The position numbers and the translations under genes are program-made. Of a stretch of DNA of 64,000 bases, positions 34,301-47,576 are shown one piece after another. The stretch lies in the NCBI RefSeq assembly GCF_027744825.2, contig NC_071335.1:10889001-10953000 (forward strand), given 5' to 3'. Source of the DNA: Synchiropus splendidus (lineage: Eukaryota; Chordata; Actinopteri; Syngnathiformes; Callionymidae). Below the pieces are notes generated by a model. The model saw only the letters and a list, made by a program, of their open reading frames with translations, did no database searches and was not told the origin of the DNA. Position 1 is the stretch's first letter, and the number at the start of each line of letters is the position of its first letter.

Positions 34301-34958
34301 ACAATAAACACTATACAAAAGTTTGCAAATATTTGCATACATTTTCTTTGTATTTTTAGCGACAATTTACAACACTACAGTCAGACATGATGGTGTGTTC
34401 ATCAACCTGTACATGCCGACAAGTACTGACTGATTCAGAAGGTTTTTGCCTTTGATCCACGGACAACAACCAAATATTGACCTCGACCATCTAAGTCATG
34501 TGACCACCAGCATTCATCTGTATGTGTGTCTTCAAACCAAATAACTGGGAAATATCCGTTCTGAATTAAAAGAAAAAAAAACCCACTTAAAACTTGACTT
34601 CAAAAAATAACCTCCAAACACACAGCTAAAATAAAACATTTGCTGTGGAGAGCAAATGTGTTGCTATTGTTCATTCAACACTGTTTATAGGTTGCCAGAT
34701 TGTGCTTAGTATTTGGCGCTGCAAAGGGACTTCCATTCAGCCACGAGACAACTTGTTTTATAAAGTTGTTTTATTTATGTTATTTTAGGATTTGCACTTT
34801 GAATTTTGTTCCTTTTGTCTTGTCTCTTCCTCTGGAATTATCAGATTATTGGTAAGCAAATATTTCATTGAGTGAAAAAAAATACACTCAACTGTCGAAA
34901 GCCTGATTTATCATTTCACATTGCTTCTCCCGCAGTTTAACATCAGTCAAAAAAAAAA

Positions 34959-34965
<7 letters not shown>

Positions 34966-34991
<26 letters not shown>

Positions 34992-35366
34992 CCGCTTATC
35001 CGGGGTCGGGTCGCGGAGGCAGCATTCGGAGCAAGGAAGCCCAAACTTCCCGGTCCGCACAAACCTCCTCCAGCTCCTCCCGGGGGATCCCGAGGCGTTC
35101 CCAGGCCAGACCGGAGACATAATCTCTCCAGCGAGTCCTGGGTCTTCCCCGGGGTCTCCTCCCGGTAGGACATGCCCGGAACACCTCCCCAGGGAGGCGT
35201 CCAGGGGGCATCCGGATCAGATGCCCGAGCCACCTCAGCTGGTTCCTCTCGATGTGGAGGAGCAGCGGCTCCACCCCGAGCTCCTCCCGGATGACCGAGC
35301 TCCTCACCCTATCTCTAAGGGTGCGCCCAGCCACCCTGCGGAGGAAAAACTTCCCGCTTTGGACTG
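34966..35366 (-). mobile_element. RTE-like LINE, 3' end with ORF C-terminus
   Basis: The minus strand encodes a nearly open C-terminal segment of a non-LTR retrotransposon protein. Readable blocks are VAGRTLRDRVRSSVIREELG, LLLHIERNQLRWLGHLIRMP, PGRLPGEVFRACPTGRRPRG and PRTRWRDYVSGLAWERLGIP, ending LLRMLPPRPDPG. The RWLGH-RMPPGRLP...GRPRTRWRDY signature is very common in fish LINEs of RTE-like type. After the frame come CCGGATAAGCGGCAGAAGAA and a GAAGGT repeat tail, seen on the plus strand as ACCTTC units next to an A-run. The copy is 5'-truncated at about 35,366. A more decayed copy lies at 63,370-63,570 in the opposite orientation. Confidence 0.8.
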
Positions 35367-36016
35367 TTAAGTTATGCATCAAAGACGAGGACGGGGAGAC
35401 ACAATGAAATATGCTGACAGAAAGCATCTTGCAGATGCTTTGTGAATAGGACAGACGTGTTAAAAATTCATCCAGCCATGATATATTTACAGCTTTAACT
35501 TTTTAAATATAGAACCCATCTAAATCTGTAATTAAGACCCTGTTGCCCAACAGCAGCCAGGAGTGGATATCCTGGGGAGGGAAAAGAAGCCGTTGACACA
35601 ACGTCCGTCAGGTCAAGCAGACGGGCGGGGACGAGCCAGGAAAGGAGCACATGAGAGAGACCACGGATTAAACAACCGATAAGCGGATGAATAAGGAGTA
35701 AAAAGAGCCCCACTGGGTTCAGTACCCCACTGCAGCGCACAATACCGTGTTCAAAAGAAGCGCAGAGGAAATGAAAGAAAAGGTATGCAGCTTTGGGGGA
35801 GGAAGGTGGGCTGCCGTGGTATTTGTAGAATGCAGAAAGTGATCTGAAGCAGGTTGAAACTTGGCTTCCAAGGAGACGAAGCAACAGCAGACGCGCGCCT
35901 TCCCCTTCCTGACGTGCAGATGTTGATGAGCCAAAGCGCCCTGTTGCCACTGAACACCCCTCTACACAAACATTCGACACACCTGTTTTCCTGGACCCGT
36001 TTTGCTCCAAGAGAGA

Positions 36017-36046
36017 CGACACACACACACACAAACACACACACAC
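36017..36046. repeat. (CA)n microsatellite
   Basis: A CA dinucleotide run interrupted once by AA, in the pcdh7 large intron. Overlapping frames rich in Cys-Val or His-Thr come from it. Confidence 0.9.
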
Positions 36047-36678
36047 TGGTTTAATGTGTATTCAGCATATTGCAGTCTTATCAACTCTGCAGCAAAAGCA
36101 ATTCTGCTGTCTTGTTTCCTCGAACTACCCCCCTCAACATTTCTCTGCACCCTTTGTTCACTCCGTCGTTCCTCCTCTTTTTGCATCCACCCCTCTCCAC
36201 CCTTCTGTCTCCAGCCACTGCCTGCTCTCCAAGCAGGTGATGTAGAAGGGTGCTCAGCAGTATCTGACTATCAGGCCTGACTCTGTGAGAGGAATGATAA
36301 TCACTGTGCTGCACTGCAGAGAGAAAGAAGAGAGGGAGCCAGGGAGAGGGGGCAGGAGGTGCAGTGAAAGGGGGGCAAGTGCGGCAGCATGAACAAAGAG
36401 GTAAAACAAAGTATGGAGAAAAAGAAGATGGAAATTACAATAAAGAAAAGCGGAGCCAAACTTATATGATTCGACGGGAGATTCAGTTTCCCTTGCAGCC
36501 GGTCTGTTTCCTCACCTTTTCCTGGAAGCACACACGCGGGCGCGCGTCTGACACCACTACCACAACAATGGCTTGTACTACAGCAGACCTGCGGTATGAG
36601 AGGGAGCCTTTTCCTTGTGTCTGAGCGCCAGAGAACATTAACTGCAGCAGGGAGGTCATCTGATCGGCACTATGCGGT

Positions 36679-36704
36679 CCCTCTCTCTCTCTCTCTCTCT
36701 CTCT
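36679..36704. repeat. (CT)n microsatellite
   Basis: A CT run of about 12 units in the pcdh7 large intron. Confidence 0.9.
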
Positions 36705-38600
36705 GCTGCTCCTCGCAGTGCTGCAGTGGTGTCAGCCCCCATGTGGATGACGCTGGAACTTCCAACAAGGCTCCCCTATTCGCCATACACGTGTTTGTAA
36801 TTAGCTCAGCCTGGCCAGCCATGAATCACTTCCACTAACTGGTAGGAATTAAAGCGAGATCATGCCGCTATATGATGTCTAGCTAGCGCCTCTGAAGCAG
36901 CAGATAGAGACCAGCTCTCCACACGCAGGTCTGCTGCATTGCCATCCAGCCCAGCTTTGTTACCATCAAGCTGTCCACCCTGGCACTGAGCTGGTGCCGC
37001 GCTTACTGTCTCCATCTGGGCTCTCCACCCTGCTTTGGAAATCACTGACTATTCACAGCATTGCACCTTTCAAACATTTATCCTTTTGTGCGGCTGTGGC
37101 GGTCTTTGGTGCGGGAGCACAACAGAAACAAAAGCTCACAGAATGAGGCAGAATCGAGGCTTATCGGACAAATGCCCCTGACTCAGATTAGCTCCTTTGT
37201 CCAGCTGCGCGATCATGATGATCATCGCTTTCCACTGCTGGTCTTTAAAACAGTCATCTCTTCTAATATCCGTGACAGTGGTCATTGTGGGGAAAGATGC
37301 AAACAGGATGGTGTCGCACAAGTGGCCTTCTGTGAGTCAGCTCATGCATATGCATGCATCCTTTTTAGCCATTTACAACTCATTGTGGTCGCATGTGAGA
37401 GCATGTGTATGTGGGTACCAATATAGTATGCATGTTTGGAACATGCCCCCACCTCCCCCCGCTGCTGCCTCCATCCATTACTGTTGACCAGAGTCACATG
37501 AACAATGGCTTCACTGTGGAGTCCAGAGATAGAAAGAAGTCAGCATGGCACATGGGCACTTGTAAGCCACTTACTAACACAACATGTGAGTATAACTCCT
37601 GCCGCACCGAGGTGCACCTTTATTCTTCAAATGTTCTGACAGTTTGAGAGGATAAGTTATTCTCGAAAGGCAAAAATACCCTGGATGTGACTCAGATTTA
37701 TGCCCTCAAAACAAGCCGACACAGAGCATCCACACAGGCTCCCTGTAGAGAGCGATTAGAAGTGCTGCTGTGAACAATAGGCAGAGTCAATAAAGGACCT
37801 GAGAGACATCCTGCTGCAGCAGAAAGGTCTCTATCCCGGACCTCCACCTCCACTGACTTTCTTTCTTTCTACCATTTAATTTGGATGTCCAATCGCCGCA
37901 CGCCCCACTCTCCATGTCTCTCCCTCTCGCGAAAACCTCTGTCTGCTTTTTTTTTCTTGCTTGCCTGTCTTGTGTGGAAACGGGGTGGACGTTCAAAGCT
38001 GACAGAGGCTGACATGGCAGCGCGCCACAACAAACTGAAATCTATCGCGTCAGTTTAGAATCAGTGTCAGTCATTTTGCAAGGTTAAAGATAGCTTTGCC
38101 TAATGTGCTGTCAGATACAAACACACAACACAAAGGCCCTCGCACCACGGACAAATTAGCCTGTAACTGGAAGTGTAGAGGAAACGCTGACATGTACACC
38201 GCCGACTGAGAAAGATCTACTTGTTTCTGCCAGTAAAGGGCGGATAATGAACACACAAAATGGGACCTCTTTGACCGATGTTTCATTAACGTCGCTGCAT
38301 TCGACGGCATGGCGAGGCTTAAACTAAAGTTCGAATTCCGTAATTGAACTTGTCTACCTGAAGTACAGGAGTAAAGAAACAATGGCCCACAACATGTTGG
38401 AACACGGGCCTTCATTATTTAGTGTTCCTCTAAGCTCCCTTCAGCTAGAAATTGTTGAGTTAAAGGGTCATTCTATGAAAACAGGCCTTTGTGCCCCGCC
38501 TATTTCACGAGCTTTGAAAACTGAGAAAAAGTGTGTGTCCAAAATGGATCTAAAAGCTGTTGTGCAACGTAACAACTTCAAGGTTTTACGTGCCATGCCA

Positions 38601-38675
38601 TGAAGAGATGGACCCCTGCTGACTGGAGATTCAGTAAAATGCCCAAACTTTCCCCTCTGATTCAAAGTTTCTGTA
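38601..38675 (+). repeat. Dispersed repeat, partner at 52,244
   Basis: GAAGAGATGGACCCCTGCTG, ACTGGAGA, TTCAGTAAAATG and AACTTTCCC...TTTC-GTATCGCT recur in order at 52,244-52,360. The other copy carries an extra block of about 40 bp after TTGGAGA. The family is unknown. Confidence 0.55.
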
Positions 38676-38724
38676 TCGCTTATTGAGTCGCTGCATTCAT
38701 TTCTGTATTTTCAGTTTATATATA

Positions 38725-38820
38725 TACATTGGTACCTCGGTTTCGAACAAACATTTCGAGATTTTTTTGCTTCGGATTTCGAACGAAAATCCAGAACTCG
38801 AACGCCCCCGAAAAAAGCCG
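38725..38820 (+). mobile_element. Possible Tc1/mariner-pogo-like MITE end
   Basis: CATTGGTACCTCGGTTTCGA followed by repeated TTTCGAAC/GAACTCGAACG words resembles the end of small elements beginning GTGGTACCTCGGTTT-CGAA found widely in vertebrates. The opposite end was not found. Confidence 0.35.
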
Positions 38821-39138
38821 GAAAAACATAACGTGCGCAGACCGACCAGCTGACCCACGACGCGCTCTGTTATTGTGTATAACGCAGCTTCTGTATGCAG
38901 ACGTGTCCCGTTAGCTACATTTACTGACTGTTTTTTCTTTATATTGAGGTGTAAAACCTTTCCTGTCTCCGCACTGGACCGTGGTAGAGTGTCACAGGGG
39001 AGGTGATCGCTCTCAACATTCCAGGGTTTGATGTCCTGTTGTGGGCTGGAGCTGGGACAGGGATGAGGCGAGTCTGGGACAGAGCGTTACTTGGTTTATG
39101 ACTTTGTCACAGCCAAACTGCTCAGAACTGCACATTCA

Positions 39139-39140
<2 letters not shown>

Positions 39141-39216
<76 letters not shown>

Positions 39217-39219
39217 TTT
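39141..39219. repeat. (AT)n followed by poly(T)
   Basis: About 33 bp of AT dinucleotides run into 34 T, then AAA and 9 more T. On the minus strand this is a poly(A) stretch without a recognisable retroelement body upstream, so I treat it as simple sequence. Confidence 0.9.
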
Positions 39220-42200
39220 AAAGAACAGTTTCAGTGTGTTTTTTGCAGATTCCTCAGTTTCGCTCACCACCCCATAACATTTCAACTCATTACAAAACCA
39301 CTGTTTCTTCGAAGTGGCATCACTGACAGCTGATGGTCATTACAGGATGCTAAAAACAATGACACCAGGGACATAATAAACTGGTATATTAATAAGGATT
39401 TATGCCCGAGGTCAACAGTGTTTTTCAAAATGGCTTCTCCAACATAAATATTTAATCCTCATCGAAGAGTGGAAACGGAACGGCTTTGTATGTCGACCTG
39501 AATGTGAAAACCATAGCATTCTATCCCTGACTGACATGTAGGTAGAGGTTTTGTGTTCCCACTGAGACAAGAGAATGCCCACAACATTTAACCAGGCAGT
39601 GCAGCCTAATGTGGGAGCTCAGCTTTCTCAGTGGCCCGGGGCATCGACAGGATTGACGCCTGTGCAACCAAAAACTGATAAATATGACCTAAAATGGTAA
39701 TAAAGTGTCTGACTGTGCTTGAGTGAAGCCCATCACTGCCCTATCATGACAGACACTGTGCCACTAAAATGTCTCAGGGCACGCTGCCCAATGTCTTGAC
39801 AATAGTGTCAGTGTTGTGAGTGACAGAGAGTGGCTTGGGGGCACAGAGGGGGCGTTATACTGGGTAGACGACATGCACGCGTACACACACTCAGCGGCGG
39901 GCGCAAGTGCACGCTAAAGGCATTTAGGGAGAAGACAGTGCAGTCTTTCTGTCCTTTCTACGCCATTTCTTCTCCCTTCTCTCTGACGCAGAGGCTCGAT
40001 CCCTCTCACACTTTTCCCTGCGACGCAGAGCAATAACTCCGACCAGCCTGCGCCAGACTCAACCCGGAGTGTCTAATTAATAAAGCTTCCCTTTTTCCTT
40101 GAGTTAAGAAGTCGGCTTTTTGGTGTGCAAACAAACTAATTGCAAAGGCTTGTGTAAAACGTGCGCGCAGAGGACAAGCCGGGGGTTCAGGCTGACGCAG
40201 GCGGAAGAAGGTGAGGGAAGCGGAAGAGTTAATGAAAGTCTGGTCGCCATCGATAACCTCCGAGCACTTTTAAAGCATATCAGCACTTTGCTTGAAATTT
40301 TGCACTGCTCTTTGAAAATTACAGTTCAGCAAAGAGGTTAGGAATCTACTCCTGACGGTCGTCTCATTTATTAATTTTGAAGTGCAGAGCTTTTTTTTTT
40401 TTTTTTTGGTGGATAATTGTTCCGCTCCTGACTGTAAAAAAAAAAAAAATGTTTACAGTTGCACATTCTTGCACGTCAAGTGTGGCAAGAGATTCAAGGC
40501 GGAAGAAATAATAAAAGTGGGACTACTTATTATGGGTAAATTTATACTCTTTAGCCTTCCCTCAAGTCAAAACAAGCTCCAATAATTTCTGATAAATATG
40601 CAAAAAACATGAGCGAGCTTATATGCTGTGGCTTTTCATGCAAGTAACTGCTGACATTGGTGCAAAGACCCAGCTTTTTAAGCAAGTTTCCCTTGATACA
40701 TAAGTGTTTTCATCAAGTCTGTGTGTGAAAATGACCACCATGTTCATGTGGCTGATAATAAATGGACTCCTCTCCTCTAATTCGGCCCACAGGCACTGAA
40801 ACCTTTCACAAAGTTGCCTGTTGAATTGGTTTGCAAATGTGTGTGTGAATGCCTGTCCTCCGCTTGGTACTATAGTTTAAGGTTGACAATAAAATATCAG
40901 TTTCCATCGCTGCACTGAAATACCTACGCTATGATTTTGCTGAACTGGAAGGTCAAAGTTAGTGCTTCGCTTCTTTGAGCTGCACAAATTCAAAACTGAC
41001 CATGAGTTAGCCATTATGTGCGTGACCTTGAATCGTCCTACAACAACATGAAATGTTAAGTCTGGAAAAATAGAGACGGCCGGTTGAAACGAAGTGATTA
41101 AGACATTACAACTTACTGTTGGAAATAAAACCACAGGCTGAATCCAGAACCACCAACAGTTGAAAACAAACGTACGGCTTGCGGCCACAGCAAACACAAT
41201 TTGATCAACTTTGTGAAAGGTTGAATAAATCCCAAACGTGGAGAGCTTGGGGCATCCACTTGTAAAATAGTAGATAGTAGTAAAATAGTGACTTATGGAT
41301 CTCTTTAGTTGGATTTATTATAGTTTTGTAATTACATTTTTGTTTGTTGCATTACATTATAATTATTAATATTATTATTTATTTTTCTTTTCCAGTGGGA
41401 GTGGGGTGTTTTTGTAGTGTGCTGACCTGCTAATGCTAATGCTACGTGTGGATCAACAGCGCTAACGAAGCCTACACATATGAAGAAGGCTAGTTTTTCC
41501 TGTCTCTATCCACGCATGTAAATGATCCATAGTAAGTACACTACGCTTTGAAAGATGCTAGCACGCTGTCAGCCTGACTTCACCAACGTAATACTCAACA
41601 TAAATCCCCAATCGGGATTGGGAATGAATTATTAAAGTGTTCCTAATGATCATGCGAGGGTAACACGGCTGAAGTCACGCAGTGCTGTTTTCCTGCTGCG
41701 TTGACTAAACAGGCGCGTGAGCAACAACACAACCCTCTTTCATTGTCGATTAGCATTTAAGTCAACAGAAATGAATTCAGCGTTTGATCAGGATTGTAAG
41801 AACATGGGCTCCTGCAGCTCGGTGGCAGCTAATTGTTGGGTCCAAGAATGCTTCAAGCCAGTGAAGAAACGGCCGAGTCCATGCAGGGGTCAAACCCTTC
41901 CTTCAACTTTTTTTTTTTTTTTTTTTCAGAGCGACTCCCGCGGCGACTTTTCTGGATTTAAAATCAGTAGCGTCAGCTGCGGTCCGGAATGAAGACACGC
42001 TCACCCAAATCAAATTCTAATCAAAGCCTGCTCCTTTTAAGGGCCGTGAAAGCTTTCATGTTAACACGCCACCGTGACCAAAGCTTTATTCATGCTCTTA
42101 AAAAAGACTGACCGCTCAATGAGCGAGTGTGTACGGTAGCACAGTGATAATACACTATCACCGTGTCAGCACACACACACTCTCTCCCTGCTTCTCATCT

Positions 42201-45200
42201 CACTGTTGATAATGTTTGTGACTCACAGCTACGCATAAACTGTCCGGGGTCCCCACTTAGAAAGTATGTTTGTTTGCAGATAGGGACACATAGAGTTTCT
42301 TCTCAGGTTGTCAGCTCAGATGTGAGCGTTCTTTTTTATCTGGCAGATTAGAGGGTGGCAGTTCATCCCCATGGAAACCTGTTTGGAGCCCTAATTGGCT
42401 GACGGATTTGCATGACTTTGATTAAAACATTTCAATTGTTGTTGATGTGGTTTTGTTTGTCTCTCTTTTTTTTTTAATGGTGGTTGACACTCTGCGCATA
42501 AAAGCTTTGCATTTGTGGAACAGAAGTGGCTGCTAAATAATTCATGTGTGATTTATACAAGTCATTGATACTTTGAAAAGGAGTGTTAATGGAATGCTGC
42601 CAAAATAAAGGACTAAAAAAGGCAAAGTTTTCAGTAGGTGGATGGATTTATCAAAGATACAGTACATTAAAAATCACAGTATATTTAGCATGAACCGATT
42701 TGATATTGATGCAGTTGATAATAGTGCGCCAAATTACGCCAATGTGCCAGGAATACTACTAAAAAAACTTTCCCTCATGAATGATTTACCCTTTTTTAAT
42801 GGCATTTAAATCACCTTTTTAGCACTTTGCTTGTCTTATTTTGATGTCTTCATCTAGTACGGTATTAACCCCAGTACCTAGAATCTCAGCCCAAATCTTT
42901 TTTTCAGATTTTTCCTTATTTTTTTGGCATAGAATGAACACATTAATTCAGTCACAGTAACAAAAGAAAAGCGTTCAGAATAAGATAATCGAATATAAAT
43001 CGGTTTCTGCCCGGTAACACAGTATGAGACATACTTGAAAACGCTCACCATTTGACGCCATGAGAGTGAGAACTTCCCGGTCAAAAGAATGAACCATTCA
43101 ATCATTTAGCGGAGCTTAGATGCCCATTTCAGTGGTGTTTTTAAGAAAATGTTTTTTTTTCTGTCTGGTAATGAACAGCCCCCTACGGGGTTAATACCCT
43201 CAAAATGTGGACTACTTAAGAGGATAATTGAAAGTGTGTTGACAGCAGACATGTTTGGAGCACAATGCTGTGGGTCTACTCTAAAAAAAGAACAAATTGT
43301 CAGGAGAGGGTGAGCTGCTAAATGCGGACAAACACAAACAAAACGGTAGCCAGTGGGAAATCTAATCCTCAGATGGCCGAGCAGATTCTATTGACGTATG
43401 TCACCGTTCTTTCGACGGTGCTGATTTCAAAAGGGTTTGCAGGGGATATTAGCATTTTTAATAAGCAACTCACTTGCTTCCTTACAGTCCTCTACAGACG
43501 AAGCATTCCCACACTAAGCAGGAATGTTTCCTGCGCCTCCATGTATTTTGATCTCTTCTTTCCCACTCTCTCCCTCTATCTTGATCTCGATCAGCAGATT
43601 TATCTATCTTCTCCTTACAATCCTGAAACAGATGGCTACACACAGCCCAGGGCGAAAACATTGGCTTTGGACTATAGAACTAGCATGGGCAGTCTTCTGC
43701 ACTCATTAAAGATCTAAAAAGCTGATATCCAGAGAGGAATATGCGATAATTTGCCAGAAGCAAAAATGAATAAACAATATTCCACGGCGCTCATCTTTAA
43801 ACCTTTAGGCGTATTCCTCGGAAGCGTGATTAATTTTCCACAATGATAATCATGAAAAGCATGGGAAGAAAACGGAGTGAGCGGGCGCGTTGAGCCATTT
43901 GTAAAATTTCAAGATATTAAGTGTCATTAAAGAAAACTTTGGAACCATTAAAAACATGTTTTAAAAAGATGGGCCTCCATTTCCAGATGGAGAATGATGA
44001 AAAGCGATGAAGCCACTTAGGGAGAACAGGGAGATCAATCAAAAGGAAGACAGACGGAGGAGGGTGTGTGGGTGGGTGGGTTAGGGGAACAGACATCAGG
44101 AATAAAGGCTTGGAGAGGGACACTTTTTAACTGGGTGAGTTACAAATCGCAGGAGCTCGGGTACTCGGTGGAATAGCCAGCGTTTAAGAATTCTCTGCTC
44201 AAGAGTGGAGGCATCTCCTGCTTGGTAATTGAACCTACCTTTTGAAAACCAAAGCAGAAATGAAACACACCTACTCGAGTGCAAAGGTGTCCACAAAAGC
44301 AGTGCATCCCGCAGGCAACTTCTCTTCACTAATTCTTAAACTTTAGCAAATGTGCGAAAGTGAGCACTTTTGTCCCAAAGGCCTCTTTTCTTGGATTAAT
44401 CACTCGCTCCCTAAAAACCATTATGGTGGCGGCGTGATGCTGCGAGAACAAGCTGACAGCAGTGATTTTCTCTAACCTTCATCATGTGGTCAAGTGACAA
44501 CGCTTACAACCTTGTTGGTTTCTGCTGAACCGAGCTTTTCCAAGTTTACAGCAAAGTGTTTGTTTATGGCTCGGCTTGTGAGGGAAACGTCTTTGGCTGT
44601 TGTGCTCATTTAGCTCTTGTAAAAGACCGCATTTCGCCAAGCGTGTCGACCCCGCATTTAATGTTGACTCCTGAAACGCTTACAGTATCAAGACCTCAAA
44701 ACAGATCCAGAGGAGTCCATTTATGATTGTGTTTATTCCAATCGCCCATAATGCATTGTAAATATTGTACGTGAGAATGAAGAACAGCTCTCATCATTTC
44801 TGCCTCTGAGTCCCACTTTCCATATTTTTTGGAACAGTGGCTGTGAGTAACAAACTTGTTTGGTTCTATTCAGTCCACCAGGTCCTTTTTAGTTCCTACT
44901 TACCATTAGTAATGTATATTATCTCAGTTATTCAACGCACTGTGCTTAAACAGTAGAGAACACATATGTCACACTCACTTGGTTCAGGGGCAGATTCCAG
45001 GTTGTTAAATCACTTGATGTGGCCTTGGCAAAATTTAATGTGATCACTTCCAGTGGGTGAGGAAATCATCTTGGAGCTTCTGGTAAACAATCAATTTTTA
45101 GCCCAAAAAATGATTTTTTACATTCATGAATGTTGGCCCTGGCCATTTTCGATGCTATTTTCCAGCAAACATGAGTTATAACTGCCAAAAATGATTCTGA

Positions 45201-45307
45201 AAATTTCCAAAGACCAGACTGAAGGGAAATCAATGACAGATGGGAAGTTGATTTCGGGAATGTGGCGGATTCCAGACCCATATTTCCTGTAACAGACTCA
45301 ATAACAG

Positions 45308-45368
45308 TGGCCCAAAACTTGGGCTGCGCTTACAGTTTTGGCCCCTTGGATTGGGTTTGACACCCCTG
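45308..45368. mobile_element. hAT-like terminus
   Basis: The segment ends TTGGGTTTGACACCCCTG after AGTTTTGGCCCCTTGGA. Its complement begins CAGGGGTGTCAAACCCAA, the familiar terminal sequence of Charlie-like hAT elements. The other end was not found, so this is a fragment. Confidence 0.5.
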
Positions 45369-47234
45369 GTATTGAACTGAACTGAATATTATGTAGCTAG
45401 TAAACAGGAAAATCTTTTATATCTTTTATATTGTTAGTCTATGACCTTCTCCCCACCAGAGGGCTCCTACTTCCAGGGAAGAGCGAAGCATGGTGGCCCT
45501 CCAGCCTCTGCCATGATGACTTTCCAAGCTGTTTGTTCTTCATGTTGAACCTTGATGAGTCTGACGCAGAACCAGTTTATTACTAGGGTATTACTGAATT
45601 ATGTAAATCGCGTGAGTAGTTAAAAAAGGGACTGGAGCTGCCGAGACATCTGCGTTTCACTTCCTCAACAGCATAAAACCTAATCCTGTTAACGTTCCTT
45701 CCTTGTTACATTTCAGTAAATTAAGCCGAGCTATTTGATTTTATTACATGCTGTATTCAATTTCATTTTAACAACATTTGGTGCCATTTAGTATATTTTA
45801 TTTTGCTTGTGCAGCCAAGAAGACTTCCTCCCCGGGGACACAGTGATCCAGCGGGCTGCCCGGTGGGGAGAAAATAACAAGACAGAACCAGAGCCAAACT
45901 GTAAACACGGACTTTAATGTACTGCAATGCTAACAAATGAGTTTTTGGCGCAGGACACAAATAGCTGGAAAGTTTGTCTCGCATCCCGTTGTATCTACTG
46001 AGCTGAGCTGGGTTACGCACTTGCTGGTCATCAAGCCACGCTTCAGTCTGACCTCTCTATTTTGTGCGGATTAGTTCGCACCAATTCAAAATCCATTCAA
46101 GTCAATTTTATTCAAACCAACTCCAAACCACTTACTGCACGGAGGATTCTTTTGTGTGGGTGGATAAAACCAGTCAGGGGGCAACTAAGCAGTCTAGAAT
46201 CCTTGTCCAGTTTGAGAAAGAGTGGCTTTGTTTAGCGTTATTGGCTAATATTGCTCAGCCCACAGACAGCCATTAGGGTAATGTCGTAAGGCAGAGGAGC
46301 TGAATTCAGAATGGCACAATACCGAGCCGAGGCTTGGAAAAGCAAATAAAAGGAAGCGTCTCAGTGAGGGGTGTGCAATATAAGTCTTTGTGCGTGCTCA
46401 AGCGTGTGTGTGAGCCACACATTCAAACGCAGTGTGTTTATAAGCGAAGCAAGATGTGTGTGATTCTAGGAGACAGAGTGTGCCAGGGCTTCGATCCGGA
46501 GGGAACGGAGAAGCAACTGATGTAAGAACCGGAAAACTTCAAGTTCCGCCTGTGTGTCATGGCATACTTGCAGAAGTTTGTCTGCATTGCAGGGAAAATG
46601 TGTGTTTAAGGATCTGTCAAGACGTGTAATTATGTACAATCCTGTTGACACCCACAAGTGTGTCTCCCAAGACACAAGTCTGTCTGGGTTTAAGTCACTC
46701 ACCCAAGTGTCTGACGTGCGGGCTTCCCTGCCTCAGCTTGTCCACAAGTGTGTGGGAATAGCATTCCAGCATTCCTGCTCTTTAGCCAAGGCCGTGAGAC
46801 AAACGTAGAGGCGGTGAGTTGCTAACGCAGTAACATTATCAGCTTAACAGCTTGTATGTATTATCTGGGGCTGTAAACAAGACTGACAGGGGACTTCCAG
46901 TCACATCCAGCTCTGGCCGACCTTGATGTGCGAGGAAACAGACAATTTGTCCTCCTTTGTCTCCTGCAATCTCACTCTCTGTGAATCTCTCTTCACTTTG
47001 TCTTCCTGTCCAACTAACTTCAAACGTGGTGTTGACAAGACACTTCTTCACAGCGCAGCGAGACCATACTTTTGAACCAATGTTCAGTGGAATCTCTTCC
47101 TTCCATGTGACCAAAGGAATAAAGCTCAATTTGACATTAGGAGTTTAAATAATGCTAGTCTATCAACATGGTGTTACATGCCCACCAAGCTGGGCTGCAG
47201 TCCCAAATAAAATAGAAGACAAAATTATAGCAAC

Positions 47235-47576
47235 TAATGTTTGTCTTGAGCCGTCCCATCCTCACCCCCATGGCGTAGTATGTAGACGTTGAGACAGCGG
47301 AATATTGGAGGCCCACTGTGTGCAGGATGGGGTAGCACGAGGCATGGGGGAGATGTGGAAGGAAGTCACTGAAACACACGGCAGTTGAGAGGCTTTCAAC
47401 TGGAGTTGACGTGTTGTTACTTGTAGAATGACAGGAGCGTCATCCCATGTCACACCTAACCCCAACCTGGGCCTTTCTATGGCTGCCCACGTCATCAGAA
47501 TACGCCGGACATGCTGCTTCAGTTGAAACGCGTCAACATGCAACGCTGATGGCTGCCTTCGGCAATGCCAAAAATA
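47235..47576 (-). mobile_element. Nonautonomous TIR element, copy C
   Basis: The left end reads GTCCCATCCTCACCCCCATG then GCGTAGTATGTAGACGTTG, matching copy B. The right part (GTCAACATGCAACGCTGATG then GCTGCCTTCGG) is the family's internal motif in reverse. Between them is a GTAGAATGACAGGAGCGTCA block matching the unit duplicated in copy A. On the minus strand about 106 codons are open across it, which I take to be chance. The distal TIR appears to be missing. Confidence 0.55.

Noticed and set aside
34921..35370. Long Pro-rich plus-strand frame
   Set aside because: It is the antisense of the LINE C-terminal coding segment on the minus strand.
35495..36046. 183-codon minus-strand frame starting in a CA repeat
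   Set aside because: The start is within the microsatellite (Cys-Val repeats) and the remainder has no domain, splice signals or composition typical of genes.
39141..39219. Retroposon poly(A) tail on the minus strand
   Set aside because: No element body or target duplication is visible beside the AT/poly(T) tract, so simple sequence is the better reading.
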